From positions 26,368,001-26,432,000 of the forward strand of contig NC_135136.1 in the NCBI RefSeq assembly GCF_051014445.1: a DNA stretch of 64,000 bases, read 5' to 3'. Positions within the stretch are counted from its first letter, which is position 1. Every line of letters starts with the position of its first letter. Positions 49,221-60,832 of this stretch are shown one piece after another. The DNA is from Colletes latitarsis (taxonomy: Eukaryota > Arthropoda > Insecta > Hymenoptera > Colletidae). The notes below the pieces were generated by a model that worked only from the letters and a program-made list of their open reading frames with translations, ran no database searches and was not told the origin of the DNA. The position numbers and the translations under genes were made by a program.

Positions 49221-52200
49221 GGTGTTATCCTCTAAAATATTGATCGAAACCAGGTTTAATTGTCTGTTTCATTGTGGTTCCACATTACTACGTGATTGAA
49301 ACCAGAGAAAACCAAGGATCCGGCCAACAAGAATGGGGAAAAGGCAAAATCATGAGCCAAATGCGGGCATAACTTAGACCTAACCCAGACCTAACCGGTG
49401 TTACCGACTAAAATATTGATCGGAACCAGGTTTAATTGTCTGTTGCAGTGAGGTGTCACATTACAACGTGATTCAAACCAGAGAAAACCTAGGATCTGGC
49501 CAACAAGGATGCGGAAAAGGCAAAATCATGAGCCAGATGGGGGCATAACCCAGACCTAACCCAGACCTAACCGGTGTTATCCTCTAAAATATTGATCGAA
49601 ACCAGGTTTAATTGTCTGTTTCATTGTGGTTCCACATTACTACGTGATTGAAACCAGAGAAAACCAAGGATCCGGCCAACAAGAATGCGGAAAATGCAAA
49701 ATCATGAGTCAGATGCGGGCATAACCCATACCTAACCCAGACTTAACCGCTGTTACCGACTAAAATACTGACCGAATCCAGGTTTAGTTGACTGGTACTG
49801 TGTGGTACCACATTACTACGTGATTCAAACACGAAAGAACCCAGGATCTGGCCAACAAGTATGCGAAGAAGGCAGAATCATGAGCCAGATGCGGGCATAA
49901 CCCTGACCTAACCCAGACCTAACCGGTGTTATCCTCCAAAATATTGATCGAAACCAAGTTTAATGGACTGTTTCAGTGTGGTACCATAATTACTACCTGA
50001 TTCAAACCAGAGAAAACCAAGGATCTGGCCAACAAGTATGCGAAGAGGGCAAAATCATGAGCCAAATGCGGGCAGAACCTAGACCTTACCCAGACCTAAC
50101 CGGTGTTACCAACTAAAATTCTGATAGAATCCAGGTTTAATGGACTGTTACTGTGTGGTACCACATTACTACGTGATTCAAACCCGAAAAAACCCAGAAT
50201 CTGGCCAACAAGTATGCGAAGAAGGCAAAATCATGAGCCAGATGCGGGCGTAACCCAGACCTAACCCAGACCTAACCGGTGTTACCGACTAAAATACTGA
50301 CCGAATCCAGGTTTAATTGACTGGTATTGTGTGGTACCACATTACTACGTGATTCAAACCAGAGAAAACCAAGGATCTGGCCAACTGGTATGCGAAGAAG
50401 GCAAAATCATGAGCCAGATGCGGGCATAACCAAGACCTAACCCAGACCTAACAGGTGTTATCCTCTAAAATATTGATCGAAACCAAGTTTAATGGACTAT
50501 TTCAGTGTGATACCACATTGCTACGTGATTCAAACCAGACGAAACCCAGGATCTGGCCAACGAGAATGCGGAAATGGCAAAACCATGAGCCAGATGCGGG
50601 CATAACCCAGACCTAACCCAGACCTAACCGGTGTTATCCTCTAAAATATTGATCGAAACCTAGTTTAACGGACTGTTTCAGAGTGGTACCACATTACTAC
50701 GTGATTCAAACCAGAGAAAACCAAGGATCTGGCCAACTGGTATGCGAAGAAGGCAAAATCATGAGCCAGATGCGGGCATAACCTAGACCTTACCCAGACC
50801 TAACCGGTGTTACCGACTAAAATACTGACCGAATCCAGGTTTAATTGACTGGTATTTTGTGGTACCACATTACTACGTGATTCAAACCCGAAAAAACCCA
50901 GGATCTGGCCAACAGGTATGCGAAGATGGCAAAATCATGGGCCAGATGCGGGCATAACCCAGACCTAACCCAGATCTAACCGGTGTTATCCTCTAAAATA
51001 TTGTTCGAAACCAGGTTTAATTGTCTGTTTCATTGTGGTTCCACATTACTACGTGATTGAAACCAGAGAAAACCAAGGATCCGGCCAACAAGAATGCGGA
51101 AAATGCTAAATCATGAGTCAGATGCGGGCATAACCCATACCTAACCCAGACTTAACCGCTGTTACCGACTAAAATACTGACCGAATCCAGGTTTAGTTGA
51201 CTGGTACTGTGTGGTACCACATTACTACGTGATTCAAACACGAAAGAACCCAGGATCTGGCCAACAAGTATGCGAAGAAGGCAGAATCATGAGCCAGATG
51301 CGGGCATAACCCTGACCTAACCCAGACCTAACCGGTGTTATCCTCCAAAATATTGATCGAAACCAAGTTTAATGGACTGTTTCAGTGTGGTACCATAATT
51401 ACTACCTGATTCAAACCAGAGAAAACCAAGGATCTGGCCAACAAGTATGCGAAGAGGGCAAAATCATGAGCCAAATGCGGGCATAACCTAGACCTTACCC
51501 AGACCTAACCGGTGTTACCAACTAAAATTCTGATAGAATCCAGGTTTAATGGACTGTTACTGTGTGGTACCACATTACTACGTGATTCAAACCCGAAAAA
51601 ACCCAGAATCTGGCCAACAAGTATGCGAAGAAGGCAAAATCATGAGCCAGATGCGGGCGTAACCCAGACCTAACCGGTGTTACCGACTAAAATACTGACC
51701 GAATCCAGGTTTAATTGACTGGTATTGTGTGGTACCACATTACTACGTGACTCAAACCCGAAAAAACCCAGGATCTGGCCAACAAGTTTGCGAAGATGGC
51801 AAAATCATGGGCCAGATGCGGGCATAACCCAGACCTAACCCAGACCTAACCGGTGTTATCCTCTAAAATATTGATCGAAATCTAGTTTAACGGACTGTTT
51901 CAGTGTGGTACCACATTACTACGTGATTCAAACCAGAGAAAACCAAGGATCTGTCCAACTGGTATGCGAAGAAGGCAAAATCATGAGCCAGATGCGGGCA
52001 TAACCAAGACCTAACCCAGACCTAACAGGTGTTATCCTCTAAAATATTGATCGAAACCCAGTTTAATGGACTATTTCAGTGTGATACCACATTGCTACGT
52101 GATTCAAACCAGACGAAACCCAGGATCTGGCCAACGAGAATGCGGAAATGGCAAAACCATGAGCCAGATGCGGGCATAACCCAGACCTAACCCAGACCTA

Positions 52201-52731
52201 ACCGGTGTTACCTTCTAAAATACTGACCGAATCCAGGTTTAATTGGCTGGTATGGTGTGGTACCACATTACTACGTGATTCAAACCTGAAAAAACCCAGG
52301 ATCTGGCCAACAGGTATGCGAAGATGGCAAAATCATGGGCCAGATGCGGGCATAACCCAGACCTAACCCAGACCTAACCGGTGTTATCCTCTAAAATATT
52401 GTTCGAAACCAGGTTTAATTGACTGTTTCAATGTGGTACAATATTACTACGTGATTCAAACCCGAAAAAACCCAGGATCTGGCCAACAAGTATGCGAAGA
52501 AGGCAAAATCATGAGCCAGATGCGGGCATAACCCAGACCTAACCCAGACCTAACCAGTGTTATCCTCCAAAATGTGGACCGACACCAGGTTTAATTGACC
52601 GTTTCAGTGTGGTACCACATTACTACGTGATTCAAACCCGAAAAAACCCAGGATATGGCCAACCAGTATGCGAGGAAGGCAAAATCACGAGCCAGATGCG
52701 GACATAACCCAGACCTAACCCAGACCTAACC
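49221..52731. repeat. 20-monomer higher-order repeat, copy 4 (3,511 bp)
   Basis: The full order is restored, from the h at 49221 to the class a landmark at 52732. It matches copy 3 at an offset of about 17,935 bp, sharing aatggggaaaagg (49335), cgtgactcaa (near 51746), ttaccttct (near 52210) and tacaatatt (near 52437). The private gggcagaacc at about 50072 is shared only with the degraded copy (43379) and with the mosaic near 57107. It has all the monomers lost from the degraded copy at 42880-44641. Confidence 0.94.
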
Positions 52732-54670
52732 GGTGTTATCCTCTAAAATATTGATCGAAACCAAGTTTAATGGACTGTTTCAGTGCGGTACCATAATTAC
52801 TACGTGATTCAAACCCGAAAAAACACAGGATCTGACCAACAAGTATGCGAGGAATGCAAAATCATGAGCCAGATGCGGGCATAACTTAGACCTAACCCAG
52901 ACCTAACCGGTGTTACCGACTAAAATATTGATCGGAACCAGGTTTAATTGTCTGTTGCAGTGAGGTGTCACATTACAACGTGATTCAAACCAGAGAAAAC
53001 CTAGGATCTGGCCAACAAGTATGCGAAGAAGGCAGAATCATGAGCCAGATGCGGGCATAACCCTGACCTAACCCAGACCTAACCGGTGTTATCCTCTGAA
53101 ATATTGATCGAAACCAAGTTTAATGGACTGCTTCAGTGTGGTACCATAATTACTACGTGATTCAAACCAGAGAAAACCAAGGATCTGGCCAACAAGTATG
53201 CGAAGAAGGCAAAATCATGAGCCAGATGCGGGCATAACCCAGACCTAACCCAGACCTAACCGGTGTTATCCTCTAAAATATGGATCGAAACGAGGATTAA
53301 TTGACTGTTACTGTGTGGTACACCATTACTACGTGATTCAAACCCGAAAAAACCCAGGATCTGGCCAACAAGTATGCGAAGAAGGCAAAATCATGAGCCA
53401 GATGCGGGCATAACCCAGACCTAACCCAGACTTAACCAGTGTTATCCTCCAAAATGTGGACCGTCACCAGGTTTAATTGACCGTTTCAGTGTGGTTCCAT
53501 AATTACTACGTGATTCAAACCCAAAAAACACAGGATCTGACCAACAAGTATGCGAGGAATGCAAAATCATGAGCCAAATGCGGGCATAACTTAGACCTAA
53601 CCCAGACCTAACCGGTGTTACCGACTAAAATATTGATCGGAACCAGGTTTAATTGTCTGTTGCAGTGAGGTGTCACATTACAACGTGATTCAAACCAGAG
53701 AAAACCTAGGATCTGGCCAACAAGGATGCGGAAAAGGCAAAATCATGAGCCAGATGGGGGCATAACCCAGACCTAACCCAGACCTAACCGGTGTTATCCT
53801 CTAAAATATTGATCGAAAACAGGTTTAATTGTCTGTTTCATTGTGGTTCCACATTACTACGTGATTGAAACCAGAGAAAACCAAGGATCCGGCCAACAAG
53901 AATGCGGAAAATGCAAAATCATGAGTCAGATGTGGGCATAACCCATACCTAACCCAGACTTAACCGCTGTTACCGACTAAAATACTGACCGAATCCAGGT
54001 TTAGTTGACTGGTACTTTGTGGTACCACATTACTACGTGATTCAAACACGAAAGAACCCAGGATCTGGCCAACAAGTATGCGAAGAAGGCAGAATCATGA
54101 GCCAGATGCGGGCATAACCCTGACCTAACCCAGACCTAACCGGTGTTATCCTCCAAAATATTGATCGAAACCAACTTTAATGGACCGTTTCAGTGTGGTA
54201 CCATAATTACTACCTGATTCAAACCAGAGAAAACCAAGGATCTGGCCAACAAGTATGCGAAGAGGGCAAAATCATGAGCCAAATGCGGGAATAACCTAGA
54301 CCTTACCCAGACCTAACCGGTGTTACCAACTAAAATTCTGATAGAATCCAGGTTTAATGGACTGTTACTGTGTGGTACCACATTACTACGTGATTCAAAC
54401 CCGAAAAAACCCAGAATCTGGCCAACAAGTATGCGAAGAAGGCAAAATCATGAGCCAGATGCGGGCGTAACCCAGACCTAACCCAGACCTAACCGGTGTT
54501 ACCGACTAAAATACTGACCGAATCCAGGTTTAATTGACTGGTATTGTGTGGTACCACATTACTACGTGATTCAAACCCGAAAAAACCCAGGATCTGGCCA
54601 ACAAGTTTGCGAAGATGGCAAAATCATGGGCCAGATGCGGGCATAACCCAGACCTAACCCAGACCTAACC
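52732..54670. repeat. Spacer block S, copy 4, shortened (11 monomers)
   Basis: Landmarks: 52732 a, 52909 e, 53085 a, 53262 i, 53438 c/a, 53614 e, 53790 h, 53966 f, 54142 a2, 54319 b2, 54495 j. Relative to spacer copy 1, the four monomers j c a a between the third and eighth positions are missing. The first three share cagtgcgg and tgcttcag with copies 1 and 2, and the c/a hybrid has ccgtcacc. The gctctga-type private base in cctctgaaat near 53095 matches 35160, linking it to the truncated spacer after HOR copy 3. Confidence 0.9.
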
Positions 54671-57487
54671 GGTGTTATCCTCTAAAATATGGATCGAAAC
54701 CAGGATTAATTGACTGTTACTGTGTGGTACACCATTACTACGTGATTCAAACCCGAAAAAACCCAGGATCTGGCCAACAAGTATGCGAAGAAGGCAAAAT
54801 CATGAGCCAGATGCGGACATAACCCAGACCTAACCCAGACCTAACCCGTGTTATCCTCTAAAATATTGATCGAAACCAGGTTTAATTGACTGTTTCAATG
54901 TGGTACCACATTACTACGTGATTCAAATCCGAAAAAACCCAGGATCTGGCAAATGGTATGCGAAGAAGGCAAAGTCATGGACCAGATGGGGGCATAACCC
55001 AGACCTAACCCAGACCTAACCGGTGTTATCCTCTAAAATATTGATCGAAACCAGGTTTAATTGTCTGTTTCATTGTGGTTCCACATTACTACGTGATTGA
55101 AACCAGAGAAAACCAAGGATCCGGCCAACAAGAATGCGGAAAAGGCAAAATCATGAGCCAAATGCGGGCATAACTTAGACCTAACCCAGACCTAACCGGT
55201 GTTACCGACTAAAATATTGATCGAAACCTAGTTTAACGGACTGTTTCAGAGTGGTACCACATTACTACGTGATTCAAACCAGAGAAAACCAAGGATCTGG
55301 CCAACTGGTATGCGAAGAAGGCAAAATCATGAGCCAGATGCGGGCATAACCTAGACCTTACCCAGACCTAACCGGTGTTACCGACTAAAATACTGACCGA
55401 ATCCAGGTTTAATTGACTGGTATTGTGTGGTACCACATTACTACGTGATTCAAACCCGAAAAAACCCAGGATCTGGCCAACAGGTATGCGAAGATGGCAA
55501 AATCATGGGCCAGATGCGGGCATAACCCAGACCTAACCCAGACCTAACCGGTGTTATCCTCTAAAATATTGTTCGAAACCAGGTTTAATTGACTGTTTCA
55601 ATGTGGTACCACATTACTACGTGATTCAAACCCGAAAAAACCCAGGATCTGGCCAACAAGTATGCGAAGAAGGCAAAATCATGAGCCAGATGCGGGCATA
55701 ACCCAGACCTAACCCAGACCTAACCAGTGTTATCCTCTAAAATATTGATCGAAACCAAGTTTAATGGACTGTTTCAGTGCGGTACCATAATTACTACGTG
55801 ATTCAAACCCGAAAAAACACAGGATCTGACCAACAAGTATGCGAGGAATGCAAAATCATGAGCCAGATGCGGGCATAACTTAGACCTAACCCAGACCTAA
55901 CCGGTGTTACCGACTAAAATATTGATCGGAACGAGGTTTAATTGTCTGTTGCAGTGAGGTGTCACATTACAACGTGATTCAAACCAGAGAAAACCTAGGA
56001 TCTGGCCAACAAGTATGCGAAGAAGGCAGAATCATGAGCCAGATGCGGGCATAACCCAGACCTAACCCAGACCTAACCGGTGTTATCCTCTAAAATATGG
56101 ATCGAAACCAGGATTAATTGACTGTTACTGTGTGGTACACCATTACTACGTGATTCAAACCCGAAAAAACCCAGGATCTGGCCAACAAGTATGCGAAGAA
56201 GGCAAAATCATGAGCCAGATGCGGGCATAACCCAGACCTAACCCAGACCTAACCAGTGTTATCCTCCAAAATGTGGACCGACACCAGGTTTAATTGACCG
56301 TTTCAGTGTGGTACCATAATAACTACGTGATTCAAACCCAAAAAACACAGGATCTGACCAACAAGTATGCGAGGAATGCAAAATCATGAGCCAGATGCGG
56401 GCATAACTTAGACCTAACCCAGACCTAACCGGTGTTACCGACTAAAATATTGATCGGAACCAGGTTTAATTGTCTGTTGCAGTGAGGTGTCACATTACAA
56501 CGTGATTCAAACCAGAGAAAACCTAGGATCTGGCCAACAAGTATGCGGAAAAGGCAAAATCATGAGCCAGATGGGGGCATAACCCAGACCTAACCCAGAC
56601 CTAACCGGTGTTATCCTCTAAAATATTGATCGAAACCAGGTTTAATTGTCTGTTTCATTGTGGTTCCACATTACTACGTGATTGAAACCAGAGAAAACCA
56701 AGGATCCGGCCAACAAGAATGCGGAAAATGCAAAATCATGAGTCAGATGCGGGCATAACCCATACCTAACCCAGACTTAACCGCTGTTACCGACTAAAAT
56801 ACTGACCGAATCCAGGTTTAGTTGACTGGTACTGTGTGGTACCACATTACTACGTGATTCAAACACGAAAGAACCCAGGATCTGGCCAACAAGTATGCGA
56901 AGAAGGCAGAATCATGAGCCAGATGGGGGCATAACCCTGACCTAACCCAGACCTAACCGGTGTTATCCTCCAAAATATTGATCGAAACCAAGTTTAATGG
57001 ACTGTTTCAGTGTGGTACCATAATTACTACCTGATTCAAACCAGAGAAAACCAAGGATCTGGCCAACAAGTATGCGAAGAGGGCAAAATCATGAGCCAAA
57101 TGCGGGCAGAACCTAGACCTTACCCAGACCTAACCGGTGTTACCAACTAAAATTCTGATAGAATCCAGGTTTAATGGACTGTTACTGTGTGGTACCACAT
57201 TATTACGTGATTCAAACCCGAAAAAACCCAGAATCTGGCCAACAAGTATGCGAAGAAGGCAAAATCATGAGCCAGATGCGGGCGTATCCCAGACCTAACC
57301 CAGACCTAACCGGTGTTACCGACTAAAATACTGACCGAATCCAGGTTTAATTGACTGGTATTGTGTGGTACCACATTACTACGTGATTCAAACCCGAAAA
57401 AACACAGGATCTGGCCAACAAGTTTGCGAAGATGGCAAAATCATGGGCCAGATGCGGGCATAACCCAGACCTAACCCAGACCTAACC
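54671..57487. repeat. Mosaic block of 16 monomers
   Basis: Landmarks: 54671 i, 54847 g, 55022 h, 55198 e/k hybrid, 55374 j, 55550 m, 55726 a, 55902 e, 56079 i, 56255 c/a, 56431 e, 56607 h, 56783 f, 56959 a2, 57136 b2, 57312 j. The order follows neither the HOR nor the spacer for more than about seven monomers. The i-c/a-e-h-f-a2-b2-j run at 56079-57487 repeats the one at 53262-54670. The e monomer at 55902 has gaacgagg, like the hybrid at 16162. Several short exchanges appear to be superimposed. Confidence 0.85.
55198..55373. repeat. Hybrid e/k monomer
   Basis: The landmark reads ggtgttaccgactaaaat, as in class e, but continues attgatcgaaacctag and tttaacggactg, as in class k. The exchange point is within aaaatattgatcg at about 55210-55224. 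The tail (gagtggtaccac, then caactggtatgcg) is class k and leads into j, as k normally does. I saw no second copy of this hybrid in the window, so it is probably recent or confined to this mosaic. Confidence 0.8.
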
Positions 57488-58893
57488 GGTGTTATCCTCT
57501 AAAATATTGATCGAAACCTAGTTTAACGGACTGTTTCAGTGTGGTACCACATTACTACGTGATTCAAACCAGAGAAAACCAAGGATCTGGCCAACTGGTA
57601 TGCGAAGAAGGCAAAATCATGAGCCAGATGCGGGCATAACCAAGACCTAACCCAGACCTAACAAGTGTAATCCTCTAAAATATTGATCGAAACCCAGTTT
57701 AATGGACTATTTCAGTGTGATACCACATTGCTAGTGATTCAAACCAGACGAAACCCAGGATCTGGCCAACGAGAATGCGGAAATGGCAAAACCATGGGCC
57801 AGATGCGGGCATAACCCAGACCTAACCCAGACCTAACCGGTGTTATCCTCTAAAATATTGATCGTAACCTAGTTTAACGGACTGTTTCAGTGTGGTACCA
57901 CATTACTACGTGATTCAAACCAGAGAAAACCAAGGATCTGGCCAACTGGTATGCGAAGAAGGCAAAATCATGAGCCAGATGCGGGCATAACCTAGACCTT
58001 ACCCAGACCTAACCGGTGTTACCGACTAAAATACTGACCGAATCCAGGTTTAATTGGCTGGTATTGTGTGGTACCACATTACTACGTGATTCAAACCTGA
58101 AAAACCCAGGATCTGGCCAACAGGTATGCGAAGATGGCAAAATCATGGGCCAGATGCGGGCATAACCCAGACCTAACCCAGACCTAACCGGTGTTATCCT
58201 CTAAAATATTGTTCGAAACCAGGTTTAATTGACTGTTTCAATGTGGTACCACATTACTACGTGATTCAAACCCGAAAAACCCAGGATCTGGCCAACAAGT
58301 ATGCGAAGAAGGCAAAATCATGAGCCAAATGCGGGCATAACCTAGACCTTATCCAGACCTAACCGGTGTTACCGACTAAAATACTGACCGAATCCAGGTT
58401 TAATTGACTGGTGTTGTGTGGTACCACATTACTACGTGATTCAAACCCGAAAAAAACCCAGGATCTGGCCAACACGTATGCGAAGATGGCAAAATCATGG
58501 GCCAGATGCGGGCATAACCCAGACCTAACCCAGACCTAACCAGTGTTATCCTCCAAAATGTGGACCGACACCAGGTTTAATTGACCGTTTCAGTGTGGTA
58601 CCACATTACTACGGGATTCAAACCCGAAAAAACCCAGGATATGGCCAACCAGTATGCGAGGAAGGCAAAATCACGAGCCAGATGCGGACATAACCCATAC
58701 CTAACCCAGACCTAACCGGTGTTATCCTCTAAAATATTGATCGAAACCATGTTTAATGGACTGTTTCAGTGTGGTACCACATTTCTACGTGATTCAAACC
58801 CGAAAAAACCCAGGATATGGCCAACCAGTATGCGAGGAAGGCAAAATCACGAGCCAGATGCGGACATAACCCAGACCTAACCCAGACCTAACC
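57488..58893. repeat. Long-distance copy of 16866-18273
   Basis: Eight monomers k l k j m j c a match 16866-18273 at an offset of 40,622 bp, changing by one or two bases through A-tract length. Shared private changes include acattgctagtg (normally acattgctacgtg) at 17104 and 57726, cgtaacctag at 17241 and 57863, and aagtgt in place of aggtgt at the l landmark. The match continues through the next a and into k at 59071. Only one of several k-l-k runs in the window carries these markers, so the pairing is specific. Confidence 0.92.
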
Positions 58894-60832
58894 GGTGTTA
58901 TCCTCTAAAATATTGATCGAAACCAAGTTTAATGGACTGTTTCAGTGTGGTACCATAATTACTACGTGATTCAAACCCGAAAAAACACAGGATCTGACCA
59001 ACAAGTATACGAGGAATGCAAAACCATGAGCCAGATGCGGGCATAACCCAGACCTAACCCAGACCTAACCGGTGTTATCCTCTAAAATATTGGTCGAAAC
59101 CTAGTTTAACGGACTGTTTCAGTGTGGTACCACATTACTACCTGATTCAAACCAGAGAAAACCAAGGATCTGGCCAACAAGTATGCGAAGAGGGCAAAAT
59201 CATGAGCCAAATGCGGGCATAACCTAGACCTTACCCAGACCTAACCGGTGTTACCAACTAAAATTCTGATAGAATCCAGGTTTAATGGACTGTTACTGTG
59301 TGGTACCACATTACTACGTGATTCAAACCCGAAAAAACCCAGAATCTGGCCAACAAGTATGCGAAGAAGGCAAAATCATGAGCCAGATGCGGGCGTAACC
59401 CAGACCTAACCCAGACCTAACCGGTGTTACCGACTAAAATACTGACCGAATCCAGGTTTAATTGACTGGTATTTTGTGGTACCACATTACTACGTGATTC
59501 AAACCCGAAAAAACCCAGGATCTGGCCAACAGGTATGCGAAGATGGCAAAATCATGGGCCAGATGCGGGCATAACCCAGACCTAACCCAGACCTAACAGG
59601 TGTTATCCTCTAAAATATTGATCGAAACCAAGTTTAATGGACTATTTCAGTGTGATACCACATTGCTACGTGATTCAAACCAGACGAAACCCAGGATCTG
59701 GCCAACGAGAATGCGGAAATGGCAAAACCATGAGCCAGATGCGGGCATAACCCAGACCTAACCCAGACCTAACCGGTGTTATCCTCTAAAATATTGATCG
59801 AAACCTAGTTTAACGGACTGTTTCAGAGTGGTACCACATTACTACGTGATTCAAACCAGAGAAAACCAAGGATCTGGCCAACTGGTATGCGAAGAAGGCA
59901 AAATCATGAGCCAGATGCGGGCATAACCTAGACCTTACCCAGACCTAACCGGTGTTACCGACTAAAATACTGACCGAATCCAGGTTTAATTGACTGGTAT
60001 TTTGTGGTACCACATTACTACGTGATTCAAACCCGAAAAAACCCAGGATCTGGCCAACAGGTATGCGAAGATGGCAAAATCATGGGCCAGATGCGGGCAT
60101 AACCCAGACCTAACCCAGACCTAACCGGTGTTATCCTCTAAAATATTGTTCGAAACCAGGTTTAATTGTCTGTTTCATTGTGGTTCCACATTACTACGTG
60201 ATTGAAACCAGAGAAAACCAAGGATCCGGCCAACAAGAATGCGGAAAATGCTAAATCATGAGTCAGATGCGGGCATAACCCATACCTAACCCAGACTTAA
60301 CCGCTGTTACCGACTAAAATACTGACCGAATCCAGGTTTAGTTGACTGGTACTGTGTGGTACCACATTACTACGTGATTCAAACACGAAAGAACCCAGGA
60401 TCTGGCCAACAAGTATGCGAAGAAGGCAGAATCATGAGCCAGATGCGGGCATAACCCTGACCTAACCCAGACCTAACCGGTGTTATCCTCCAAAATATTG
60501 ATCGAAACCAAGTTTAATGGACTGTTTCAGTGTGGTACCATAATTACTACCTGATTCAAACCAGAGAAAACCAAGGATCTGGCCAACAAGTATGCGAAGA
60601 GGGCAAAATCATGAGCCAAATGCGGGCATAACCTAGACCTTATCCAGACCTAACCGGTGTTACCGACTAAAATACTGACCGAATCCAGGTTTAATTGACT
60701 GGTGTTGTGTGGTACCACATTACTACGTGATTCAAACCCGAAAAAAACCCAGGATCTGGCCAACACGTATGCGAAGATGGCAAAATCATGGGCCAGATGC
60801 GGGCATAACCCAGACCTAACCCAGACCTAACC
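58894..60832. repeat. 11-monomer higher-order repeat, copy 1 (1,939 bp)
   Basis: Landmarks: 58894 a, 59071 k/a2 hybrid, 59247 b2, 59423 j, 59599 l, 59775 k, 59951 j, 60127 m/h, 60303 f, 60479 a2, 60656 j. The unit combines the end of the block copied from 16866-18273 with the centre of the 20-monomer HOR. The hybrid at 59071 has class k up to accacattac, then acctgattc from a2, and carries the private attggtcgaaacc. The last j has ctggtgttgtgtgg, shared with 58365. The next copy begins at 60833. Confidence 0.93.
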
